A DNA stretch of 64,000 bases from Strobilurus pachycystidiatus (lineage: Eukaryota > Basidiomycota > Agaricomycetes > Agaricales > Physalacriaceae): the NCBI GenBank assembly GCA_019915135.1, contig JAHLMK010000019.1, positions 62,001 through 126,000 on the forward strand, read 5' to 3'. This document shows, one piece after another, positions 45,167 through 54,537 of the stretch (positions within the stretch are counted from its first letter, which is position 1; every line of letters begins with the position of its first letter). The notes under the pieces are model-generated. The model was not told where the DNA came from. It was given only the letters and a program-made list of their open reading frames with translations, and ran no database searches. The translations under genes and the position numbers were made by a program.

Positions 45167-45426
45167 TTTTGAATTTTTCTCAGAGTTGAGTCTCTGCCTT
45201 TATACTCTCGAGCATCCGCTACTCTGTCATCAGGATTTGTGGACCTGCGCTTCTGCGCAGCCGGTTCTCCCCGATCTTGAGGGGACATCCGCAGATTTGT
45301 CAGCAAATAGGCTTTCCGATATTCTCCGGTGACTCAAGCGGACCCGATCGGTGATTCATGCGGACCTGTACGGTGAGGGATTTTGGCCCCGGTGGTTGAC
45401 CTTAGGGTTCTGGAGGCCAGAACCTT

Positions 45427-45439
45427 GAAGGGGGGATAC
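45427..45439 (+). promoter_or_regulatory. polypurine tract of Ty3-II
   Basis: GAAGGGGGGATAC directly precedes the 3' LTR, as expected for the plus-strand primer of a Ty3 element. Confidence 0.8.
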
Positions 45440-46253
45440 TGTCATATCCATGCGTCATGACACAGGATCGGACCGGATCTCCGACTTACTCAGCCAGTCA
45501 CGCGTCTCCTCGTGACCCCATTAATCATCCATCCTCGCCAAGTCTTGCCAAGTCCAGCCGGGCCGCTCGGACCTCCGCACGTGATCCTTTACTCAGCATC
45601 TCTACCGCCAAACTTGCCATACCCTTGACCCAGACCATGCTGCCCTTTGCCCAATACATGTGGACCTCCGCTTGTGATCTTACTTATCTCCTTATGCATC
45701 TACCTACTCAGTCCAGTATTTAAGCGCTTGTACTTTACCTATGTTTCCTCAGTTCGAATATCAACTTAGACGCTCCAGTCTAGTCTTCATCTCTTCTCCT
45801 TGTCTGAACTCAACTTGCGGAACTCCGCTCGTTGGCCAAGACTTACATTCTCCAACTCGCGTTGTCCTTACGGACCTCCGAGCTCATCACTCGTCTCTTT
45901 CCTCCGGGTTTGCTCTTCCTTGGCGGACCCCCGGATTCAAGGCTCGACTCAAGGGACCAACCTGCTGAACGCAGGCAGCCCTGGTTCCGGACCACCGACA
46001 ATCCTCAAGACCGGGCCCCCTGCAACTCTCACCACAACCGAGGGATAGCCGGACTACCGCTTGACGGGGATCCATAGGGTTGCAGGTGTGGAAACACGTG
46101 CCAATACAGAATAGGTAAACCTTTTACCTTTTCTTTCTTTTAAACACTTCTACGCTTATTCTTTCACAGGCTCGGAGCACCGCTTGTGCTGTGCTTACCG
46201 AGAAATCCGGTTTCGGACATCCGCTTGACTTGGTCTGGGGCACGGTCTTAACA
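45440..46253 (+). repeat. 3' LTR of Ty3-II (814 bp)
   Basis: Same ends and length as the 5' LTR, and followed directly by the TSD CCCTC. Confidence 0.95.
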
Positions 46254-46564
46254 CCCTCAGCCGTTACCGCCACCTGCATAGGAGTGGCTGTCTTCTTCCT
46301 CTTTGACTTCCCCTTGGCCTTGGTCTTTGCTGCCACGGCCTGTGCCGCCTCTGCGTCATTCTCAGCCGCCTTTGTTGTTCTTTGTCTCGTCCGCGTGGAT
46401 GCAGGTTCCGGTGCTTCCTCTGGTTGAGACTCCTCGATGTTGGAGTCATCCGAGTCCAAACTACTTTCCTCGGGCTCTGGCAGGGGGGAGCGCTGACGCT
46501 TATTCTTCTTGTTGGCACCGGCCTTGGCCGGCTTTGCTGCGGCAGTGTCCGATCCTCGAGCCAT
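46254..46564 (-). pseudogene. N-terminal exon of the hAT-like transposase gene, cut by Ty3-II
   Basis: Starts MARGSDTAAAKPAKAGANKK and is rich in Lys, Glu, Ser and Pro with nuclear localisation patches (KGKSKRKK). The frame reaches AVTAEG at the insertion site. Across the insertion it continues GEVVSEHMSW at 37562 when one TSD copy is counted, up to an intron carrying the AAACTTACC motif. The frame in the longer apparent ORF beyond the boundary is LTR sequence, not gene. Confidence 0.65.
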
Positions 46565-46890
46565 CAGGAAGGTGTGAGCCGGTCCAATGAAGACCGATAC
46601 AAGAGTGTCTGATCGGAATTTTTCAAGCCCGCATGTTTAGCTATAGCTTGGGTAAGTTTGCCATCATCATTTGTCACCTAAATATTTTCAGAAAGTAATC
46701 ACTTTTGTGTACATACTACAAGTAGCTTTAGCCTACTCTCATCAGATTTTTAAAGACTCGATTGATTTCTAAATGATAATTCTTACCAAGACCTCGAAAA
46801 TGGTAAACTTACCTGAGCATGCAATGGTCTTTGTGTCGGATAGCAAGAGCCAGTGAGATGATAAAACGGGTGAAAACTGCAGGTCTTTAA
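46565..46890. other. 5' flank of the hAT gene
   Basis: Holds two copies of the hAT-associated motif in opposite orientations, GGTAAGTTTGCCAT at 46651-46664 and ATGGTAAACTTACC at 46800-46813, and no ORF of note. Confidence 0.5.
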
Positions 46891-46970
46891 GACCGTCTGG
46901 CCAAGTGGAACGCCTGCTCAATATTTGTTTGTGCCGGTCATGACCTCTGGGATCAATTCCCCTGGGGGTC
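46891..46970 (+). other. tRNA-like sequence (possible SINE head or tRNA relic)
   Basis: GACCGTCTGGCCAAGTGG carries a perfect Pol III A-box (TGGCCAAGTGG). About 50 nt downstream GGATCAATTCC is a degenerate B-box. The ends GACC and GGTC could pair partly. The acceptor stem is imperfect, so I do not call a functional tRNA. Confidence 0.35.
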
Positions 46971-46979
46971 ATTTTATTT

Positions 46980-47203
46980 GAGTGGGCTGTTCACCAGTTC
47001 GGACCGGTCTAAATGGGACCGGTCCAGAACTGGTTTGAACCGGTCTTCAGCGGTTCACTGAAATTTCAGAAATCTGTCAAACCTAGGACCGAGACCGGTC
47101 TGACTGGTCGGACCGGGCCGTTTTGGACTGGTCAGAACTAGAGGCCGGTCCGGTCCAGTTCACCGGTCCCACCAGTCCACTCGGACTGGACTTTCAAACC
47201 CTA
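46980..47203 (-). repeat. hAT terminal and subterminal region with ACCGGTC repeats
   Basis: About ten copies of (G)GACCGG or CCGGTCC in both orientations within 220 bp, reaching a terminus that reads TAGGGTTTGAAAGTCCAG on the minus strand. Dense short subterminal repeats are typical transposase-binding arrays of hAT elements. RPB1 homology starts immediately beyond it. Confidence 0.6.
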
Positions 47204-49243
47204 TATTTTGCGAGGCATTCTGGACAATGCATTGGAGGTTGACTGGCAGGTACTGGTTCATGGTGGGGTCCATGCACAGGAAAATGAAGGATCGTAGCAA
47301 GCGCCAATCCTCGATGAATTGCTTGTACTCATTGTTGAGAAGACGTTGGAGGTCCAAAGAGCTATTGTCAATGCCCACCTGCAAAACACCCTCCATGAAA
47401 CCACCAGCTGGGCTGGTCACGTCAACCGGGTAGTTGTGCTCAAACTCCACATCATTGAGGCGGAATGTGTCGGTACTCTGCTTCTCGATGAAGGCGCCAT
47501 CCATGCCATCCTTGCCGTACACAAACTGCAGAAGATTGCCAAGCGAGTTCTGCACAGTACCGTCGTAACACACCATCACGTCCTCCAGCGCCTTGACCAG
47601 CCGATGCTGGATGTAACCAGTCTCGGCAGTCTTGACGGCGGTATCAATTAAATCCTCTGGTCCAGCCATAGCATCAAAGAAGAACTCTTGCGGCGTCAGG
47701 CCACATAGGTAAGAGTTCTTCACAAAACCCCTTGCCTCGGGACTGAAGTCATCCTTTGTGAAATGCAGCAGAGTCCTATGCCTGAACCCGAATGGAATAC
47801 AGCAACCCTCGACTGACTGCTGCCCCACCCAAACCGACATCTGCAAGATGTGGATGAAAAAACCCTTGAAACCGGCAACCACCATCTGCTTCATGTTGTT
47901 GTCGTCCTTCAAGTTCTGCTGTGCATAGCGACCAGACGTAGCACGAGCCAAGTTGAGCTCGCGCTCAACCATACTCTCAAAGGACTCTTGAATTGTCATA
48001 CCGGGAGAGGGCTACAGTCGGTCATGTGTCGTGTCCTCAATGATCTCCTGTACACAAACCTTCTTCTCCGCAATGGTAGCAGTAATGTGGCTCATTGTCT
48101 TCTTGTTGGCGATGGTGTTCCCAATACCAATACTGAAACCGTTGTGGAACAACCAGTAGTTCACCACCTGCTGTAGACTGGTGCAGAGTGTTGTCGTTGC
48201 GTTGGGGCCCTTGTCTCAGAACACAAAATGCACCAGACCTCCCTGCAACACACCAACCGCCTTCTTCTGCACCACGCCGTAGATGATCTCCCCTTTCTCA
48301 ATGAGGATACCATCATCATTAGACGGGTTAGGCAACTTGGGGTCAGAGGCGCGCGAAATATTGATGCCGCAAGGTATTGCCATGCTAAGAATCTGTTTAC
48401 CGGTCCAAAGAGGCTTCGGCTTGATAATAGCAGGCATAGGGACTGCGCCATCCCAATCCGGCACCCACAGAAGAATATTTTGGACCTGGTTCCAATTGAG
48501 GAAGCAATCTCGCAGAGTGAACTTCCAAATACTATAAAGTGTGTCCTGCACAATACCCATGACGGGCTTGTTCGCTTGTGGAGAAATGATCTGTTGTGTA
48601 TAGGGTTAACTTTGGGACATCTTTGGCATAACCAGAGCGCTTACCTGGCAGACGACGGATGCAATCTGACTCAATTCGGCCCTAGTCTCTTTGCTCTGGG
48701 GGATACTAAGAGTTAATGAGTATTGATTCAAGTGAATTCAGAGGCAGGTAACATACTGCATGTTCATTTTGCCGCCATCAAAATCAGCATTGTAGGGCAG
48801 TGTATTGAAAGCAAGGAGATCAGCATTGCAGATATCGACACTCTTCCTAACTTACACAGATAAATTAAGTCAAATAGCTGCAAAATATTTGTCAGGTTCT
48901 AGGTCACAAAAGAAGAGAAGCACATGCACTAGAATAAGGCATCAACTTCACTCTATGAGCCATCATACTCATTCTGTGCAGACTGGGCTGCCGATTGAAC
49001 AGCACAAAACTAAGCATAGAACGCGTCAATACGTTAAGCGTCACAAAGAATGAGAGACACATAATCCCCATCCTTCAGGTGTCTCACCACAACCCAACCG
49101 TATTATAAGAAACCATCTGCCCTCTTGTTGTACCGCAAATCGATATGTTCACCTGTATCACAAACCACATATTGTGCGCCAGGATATTCATGCGGTCCAT
49201 TCTGCACAAGCTCCTGAAGATATGCAATGTTATACGGCGTCAC
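47204..49243 (-). pseudogene. RPB1: RPB1 (RNA polymerase II largest subunit) fragment, decayed copy 1
   Basis: Minus-strand segments in RPB1 order: [144 protein letters not shown], then [17 protein letters not shown], cut by the hAT terminus. The universal metal-binding NADFDGD(E) is changed to NADFDGGK, so no catalytic subunit could result. Stops, frame breaks and Arg to Cys/His changes are common. It covers only the middle of the protein. The right end abuts the Ty3-III LTR exactly at VTPYNI. Confidence 0.9.
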
Positions 49244-50572
49244 TGTCAAGGCTGGTGCCCAAATACTAAGGCGACTGTCATGATGTGGCCTCACCGTAGA
49301 TCAAGACCCTCCACTTTGGTCACACTTTGGCGTCCTGACACTACGGCTACACGAACCAGCGCCACACCGGACGATGCCGAGAGATATATCAAGGGGTTGA
49401 GAGTTCGATCCCTTATGGCGACAGAACCGGGATCCTGAAGTCCCGCCCTTGTCGGGCTTCCCGCCCTCCCGGATACACTTTGGAGCGAGCACACATGGTG
49501 TAAGACACCCCGGGAATATACTTAGGCCGCGTGAGTCAGGCGGGAGTCGGTACCCGACCAAACCCGCCTTCCCGACCAATGGGCGGTCATCGATCTGTCG
49601 GGCGGTCATCGGGATGTCGGGATCTCCGTCATCCGCAGCGTCGGATCACTCCCGACGCATCGGGAGTATGTGGTAGAAGCTTCGAGAAGAGGAACAATGA
49701 GCAAGCATGGGATTAGTATAAATACAGAGACAACGCTGTACTAGCTACTCAGACTTCGTCCTTAACCAGTTTTCCCCATACAACTCCGTTGGGCACTCTG
49801 AGCTCTCCGTGGTAGGACTCACCCACATGTCTCCCTTCGATACCTCCGTCAACGTCGTGGACTCCGACGAGAGAAGGCTCCCCGACGCCACACCTGAGAC
49901 TAGGTCCGGCGGCAAGCCTTGTACCTTGGGATTAGGTTCCTACGGTATCTCGGTCTCTGACAAGATGGATGTGCGACCATCGAGGGACCCTACGACTGGT
50001 ACAGTACGACCGGTCGAGCACAATACGAGGATGTACGTGGTACGCTCGCAGGAAAGCTATGGGTTGACTACAGGGGTAGTCTCTCATGAGCGAGTCCATG
50101 TCACGGCGGGACCAGGTCGTAACAGCGACCACCCAAGTCACACAAATGAGACAAGTAGAAAGGGATAGAGATAGAGATAGATATCAAAGGGGGAGTGTGT
50201 CAAGTCACACCAGTACTAGGAGCGATTGAGCAGTGAGTAGACGAAGAGAACAGACTAAGGAAACTAAAGGGAAGGAAGCTACTATATATATACAAAGTCC
50301 GTGGCTGTGTAGTAAGGAAGAGAACAATAAGACAATAGGAAGTCCTAATGTGGCGAGACAATAGGCGGGCCGGAGTAGAGACAATAGCCGGTCCGGAGTG
50401 GACCCAGGTGGTCATCAGACCACTGATGGACAGGTCTAGGCAATGCCAAGACGATGAATGCCAAGTGAATGTGGGCTAGGCCCAGGCCGAGGTGAATGTA
50501 GAGATGGGAGAATGTGGCAATGTCGGGAGTGGAGATGCGATGGAGGAAGCAGAATAGAGGCGATTCGTGACA
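49244..50572 (-). repeat. Ty3-III 3' LTR (same family as Ty3-I LTR), split by solo LTR A
   Basis: On the minus strand it begins TGTCACGAATCGCC at 50572 and ends GCCTTGACA at 49244. It is interrupted by 849 bp of solo LTR A plus its TSD. Without that, it is about 475 bp, against 466 bp for the LTR at 20446. A purine tract (AAAGAGGGGGTAT) precedes it. Confidence 0.85.
49276..50124 (+). mobile_element. solo LTR A (849 bp) with perfect TSD GCGAC
   Basis: Starts TGTCATGATGTGGCC, ends CCAGGTCGTAACA. GCGAC flanks both sides (49271-49275 and 50125-50129). It contains a TATAAATA box near 49717. It is homologous throughout to solo LTR B (55055-55894). No internal element sequence remains, so it arose by LTR-LTR recombination. 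Orientation from its TATA box and homology. Confidence 0.9.
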
Positions 50573-50621
50573 ATACCCCCTCTTTATGATGTGCTTGCGC
50601 CTGGAGCGCAGAAGTCTCCGT

Positions 50622-51250
50622 CTAGATGTTGTTAATGGTAACACCGAGAGTGCGAAGGTGGGGAAGGGGTTTAGAGTAAGCTGTGGGGTGTGTACAATGG
50701 AATTCCTTGATCAATGGGAGTGCCTTCGTGAGGCTGGAACTGGGCTCCCAGGTATTCTCTGATGACAGGTAGTCCAACCACTTCACCAAGTACTGAATGC
50801 CGCGCTTGTTACGAGTTGGGCAAGAGTCGAGTATGGCTTCAACATCAAACTCTTCCTTGTCGTCAATGAGGTTGGGCGGATTAGATGGGAAATTAAGCCC
50901 ATGGGCCTCGGTTTCCACAAAAGGAAGGAGGAGGGCAGCGTGGAAGACAGGGTGTATACGCCATATGGGAGGAAATTTGAGACAATAGTTGACTGGTCCA
51001 AGTACGTCAGTGACTTCAAAAGGCCCATGATGCTTGTCTGAGAGCTTAGCTTTGGGTCGCGTTGTCTTGAGAGTCTTTCCGTCAAGCAACACCTTGTCAC
51101 CAACTTTGAACGTAATGCCCTTCTTGGTGACATCTCCGTTGTTCCGCTTCATGATCTCTGCGGCGGTGATAAGGCTAGCCTTGCCTTCCTTGCGGAGCCG
51201 TTCTAGGTTGGTCAGGCGTACTGTCAGTGTCGGGCCTATTTGTCTATAGC
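50622..51250 (-). pseudogene. pol: Ty3-III pol C-terminus: integrase end and chromodomain
   Basis: Minus frame: QIGPTLTVRLTNLERLRKEG, FKVGDKVLLDGKTLKTTRP, LKFPPIWRIHPVFHAALLLP, then the chromodomain EEFDVEAILDSC...YLVKWLDYLSSENTWEPSS, ending near 50622 just before the polypurine tract and LTR. Upstream pol is missing. At about 51250 the sequence changes to unrelated LTR DNA, so this is a truncated or recombined element. Confidence 0.85.
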
Positions 51251-51633
51251 GAGGGCGCACGAGGCAACGACTGGAGAGTGGTGTAAGAGGTAGTGTATTG
51301 AATCCCGGGGGAAAGACAACGGTTCTCTGAAGAACTACTCTACCAACTACTGACTCTTTCATACATTTCCCGACGCCCGATGGGCGCGGGTGCTCCCCTC
51401 TGACTCATTCCCGAGTCATCGCACGAGTCATTGCACCATCCCGCCCGTGATTGGTCGGGAGCGCGCCCTATCCCGCCCGATCCCGCTTTCCCGTCGGCCG
51501 AGCTCCGCCACCATGTGCTACCGACGGATGGCCATCAGATAGATCCCGACAATGGGCGCAATAACGTCGCTCCCGCCCGCGCGGACGCCGCCCTCGGCTG
51601 GCGAGGCCTCTGTGGCGCAATCAAGTCATGACA
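51251..51633 (-). repeat. truncated LTR fragment
   Basis: On the minus strand it starts TGTCATGACTTGATTGCGCC at 51633 and shares the GC-rich CCCGCCC style of the solo LTR family. It ends abruptly against Ty3-III pol at about 51250. Probably a recombination junction. Confidence 0.45.
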
Positions 51634-52652
51634 GCTTCCTCTGGAGCTTTCAACAGTGAAGGAGTCTGCGTTGGGAGAATATGAACGTTTCAATTGAATA
51701 TCAACAGCACAAGAACATACAGGTAGTTCTTCTGGAGCTCTCAACATCAAACAAGTCTGTGTCGGGAGGGTTTGTTTCAATCCAAATAGGGTTGGCACGG
51801 AAACATACATGTCTTGGTGCAGCCGCACTCGCAACGTCCAAATGCATGATGCCTTGGAGCATCCTCTTGACCGGCTTCTTCTTCTTCCTCTAGAGAAAAA
51901 TTACTGTTAGTTGATCGAAATGAAATCAAAGATAGAGAACTACCGTAGGCATTGCCTCCGCAAGGGGCGAAGTCGCTACAAATGGCACCTTGGAGTCGAC
52001 ATCCATGGACTTGGAATGGTTCAGCAGGCGTTGAAGGAGCCATAAATAGACAGGTACCTCGGCTGGTGTCGACTTTGAGATGAACTGATTGTGCATTGTT
52101 ATCAGGCTTCAGAGTCGTAAGCATTGAGTATCAGCACATACATTCTGTCCCGACGGTCCGTTTTCCTTGGCCGCTTGAGTGACCGTTGAGGCGAAGTTAC
52201 TGTTCGAAGGTCAATTTGACAAAACTGGACTGCTGTATTTTCAAGGTAGTTTGCCTTGGCTGTTTCAATGTAGTTTGCCTGAGTGAAGATCAGTATTTGC
52301 GCTAAAGGAAGAGGACTACAACATATACATAGTTGCTCATGTATACGCTCTGCTCTGCAGCATATTTATCCAGTCGAGTGCGCTCCTCCGCACCTGGAGA
52401 CTCTCAAAGATGCAGTCTTTTGTGCGGAGAGTTGTGCGACTCAGGTTCCGGAGAGATTGTTCCTTTGTGTGTTTCGGGCGGTTGCAAAGATTCAACAGCC
52501 GGTTCGGCGACATCTGAGGCGTACATCAAATTTGGGAATGAAGTATGAAGATGAAAGGATGATGAGAGAAATATTAACAAGGGTCCAACACGTGTTGTAC
52601 CACGCGTCGGGGCCATGCCGGCTCAAGATGTCCAGATTAGAGTTTCGGCAAG
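51634..52652. other. unclassified, possible relic of a minus-strand spliced gene
   Basis: Minus frames near 51780-52120 include a Cys-rich stretch (FGRCECGCTKTCMFPCQPYL) and an acidic EEEEE run with plausible short introns. I recognise no family. GGTAGTTTGCCT-like words near 52235 and 52265 are too divergent from the hAT motif to rely on. Confidence 0.3.
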
Positions 52653-53758
52653 TGTTATGATCTTGGCCCGAAGGTCCGACAGGCACAAGACCCCGTCCCA
52701 CTTCTGGTTCCTGGGATGCCGTTTGGAACCCTCGGGATGCTCGGGAAGCGCACCCGCGGACGAACTTCTATCTTGTTCCACCATGAATCCCGCTCACGGA
52801 TACCACCTCTGCGGAAGCATCGTCTTCCCCTCCCTGCAATGTACCATTGGATACGACCTTACGAGAAACCGCGGGCTCTCTCTATCATTTCGACACTTCA
52901 GGGGAACCCTAGCGAACTAAGTAACATACGCGCCTACATCCGGATCACTCGGTCCGACTGCAGGGAAGTTTGAGGAAATACTCTCGCCACATCAACCACC
53001 AAACTCGCTCGTGCAGTCCCGACTCAGCAGGGCGGTCGACCGCTGCAGAAGAGAGATGCGCCCGACCATCTCCGCTCGGCCGAGGACCTTTCCTGATCGC
53101 CCGCCCCTCGCACGACTATGTTCATGAGGGCTCGCTCCTCTGGTAGAGCTGGCTGGCGCTTCTTGAGAAGAAGCACCATGCGCTCCCAGGATGCCGCCCG
53201 TCCTATCGCGCCCATTGCCATCGATTCCGCCTCGCCACCACGCGGGTGAATCCCGCCGCCGATTGGCACCAACTCCCGCCGCATCGGCTGACAACCCGCC
53301 ATCGCCGGACAGGCCTGGGTCGTTTACGCTTTTAGCCGGGACCTCGAAGAAGGTTCTCAATGTTTGGAGAATGAGTCAGAAGCGCTCTTTTGGGTAGATG
53401 GCGGGACAGGGTTAAAAACCCTAGAGTGGACTTCACGTTTAACTATCCCGTTCTTTGTCCTCGTCCCTGTCTCCCCGTCTGACAGACCGTTCTCTTAGAT
53501 ATTGACCGGGTCGATCGCTAAGTAACGCCCTCTCGTGAGACAGACCAATAGACGACTCGAGGAGTCCGTCTGATTGATGTCTCGACTTGCATCCGTGTTG
53601 ATTTCTGCCAGCGAGTCACCCCCGATCTCGACAGACAGCCGGCCTACCCAGGACCCTCGGACGGACGCTAACAGCGTTAACAGTTCTGTATTGTTAATAC
53701 AGCTAATCAGCAACTGGTTACTCTCGCTGGGCTGCGGGAAACACTGTCACCGCTAACA
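52653..53758 (+). repeat. probable solo LTR, about 1.1 kb
   Basis: Begins TGTTATGATCTTGGCC and ends ACCGCTAACA, with a GC-rich first half and an AT box (GGTTAAAAACC) near 53414, as in the other LTRs here. No matching TSD at the two ends (GCAAG and GACAT), so boundaries or type may be wrong. Confidence 0.45.
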
Positions 53759-54231
53759 GACATGTAGATTACAACATTATATCCATTAATGCACTGCTTT
53801 GCATCTGTCTGTCGCCTTTGGCAATGTTCCCAAAATTGGGTGTTCCCTACATCCGCGCCCCCCTTGTCATGGGTTTTGGGCTGAGCCTTCGGGTGACCAA
53901 GCAGCGCGTTAAACCTTCATGGCTTTTTGATCCAAGACTTGTTCGTAAGTACGCAACAATCCAATGACCGCAATTCTGATGTTTACATTCCTTCAGTGTT
54001 GATTTATCAGGACGGAGGGGAGGTCTTGAACTGTTCGCACAGTATAAAAAGCCAAGGCTAATGGTGTATGTTCTTCCCTATTGGCCCTCATTTACGCTCA
54101 AACGTCCTCTAGGAAATCAAATCCATACAACCTGGCCAGCGCCTCTTCTCTCCCTCCGACGCCTCTTCCAAGAGAATCATAGTATTCTCGGATGTTTCAC
54201 CTTTCGTTGAATAGCCGCTGAAATTCTGGTC
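53759..54231. other. no recognised feature
   Basis: Short open stretches only. May be decayed host DNA between the LTR and the fold-back element. Confidence 0.35.
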
Positions 54232-54489
54232 AGAATGATACCAAACATGAGGCAATTTGGTGGAGAATTGGGTGAGTTATGTGAAAAACAAGATTTCAAC
54301 ACATTCTGATCATTGTACCTGGTTCCAGGGGCATAACAAGCGAGACATCCGAATATATCCGTCCTAAATCAGTATTTTAGCTCTGGGCTCTGGTAGAATG
54401 ATCAGATCGCAATGAAAACTTGATTTTCACATAACTCACTCAATTCTCCACCAAATTGCTTCATGTTTGGTATCATTCTGATCAGAATT
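54232..54489. repeat. 258-bp fold-back (MITE-like) element with ~60-bp arms
   Basis: AATTCTGGTCAGAATGATAC...TTTGGTGGAGAATT at 54232-54292 is repeated in reverse complement at 54421-54489 with few mismatches, around a spacer of about 130 bp. No ORF and no obvious TSD. It lies directly before the RPB1 fragment. Confidence 0.75.
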
Positions 54490-54537
54490 GCAGTGGCTAG
54501 TCACCGATCTATGCAGATAGGGGCTGATACTTGTGCT

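Larger units (their letters stand above)
37563..46253 (+). mobile_element. Ty3-II: apparently intact Ty3/gypsy chromovirus with an antisense gene
   Basis: Two 814-bp LTRs appear identical wherever I compared them. Perfect 5-bp TSD CCCTC at 37558-37562 and 46254-46258. Gag (38427-40103) and pol (40124-43954) are uninterrupted. A purine tract (GAAGGGGGGATAC) precedes the 3' LTR. Between pol and the 3' LTR a 1.5-kb zone carries a spliced antisense gene (44107-45166). Intact frames with identical LTRs indicate recent insertion and possible current activity. It lies within the first exon of the hAT gene. Confidence 0.95.
35880..47203 (-). mobile_element. hAT-like element, interrupted by Ty3-II
   Basis: The 5' end is next to RPB1 homology at about 47203. 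It is followed inward by a subterminal zone rich in ACCGGTC repeats, an N-terminal exon (46254-46564), the Ty3-II insertion (37563-46253) and the remaining transposase pieces. The left end was not identified: no matching ACCGGTC zone or terminal repeat appears leftward. The associated genes at 31900-33838 and 35223-35708 may be part of it, since they carry the same motif ATGGYAAACTTACC. Confidence 0.6.

Noticed and set aside
52230..52275. GTAGTTTGCCT words resembling the hAT-locus motif
   Set aside because: They lack one base of the core and no hAT coding sequence is near.
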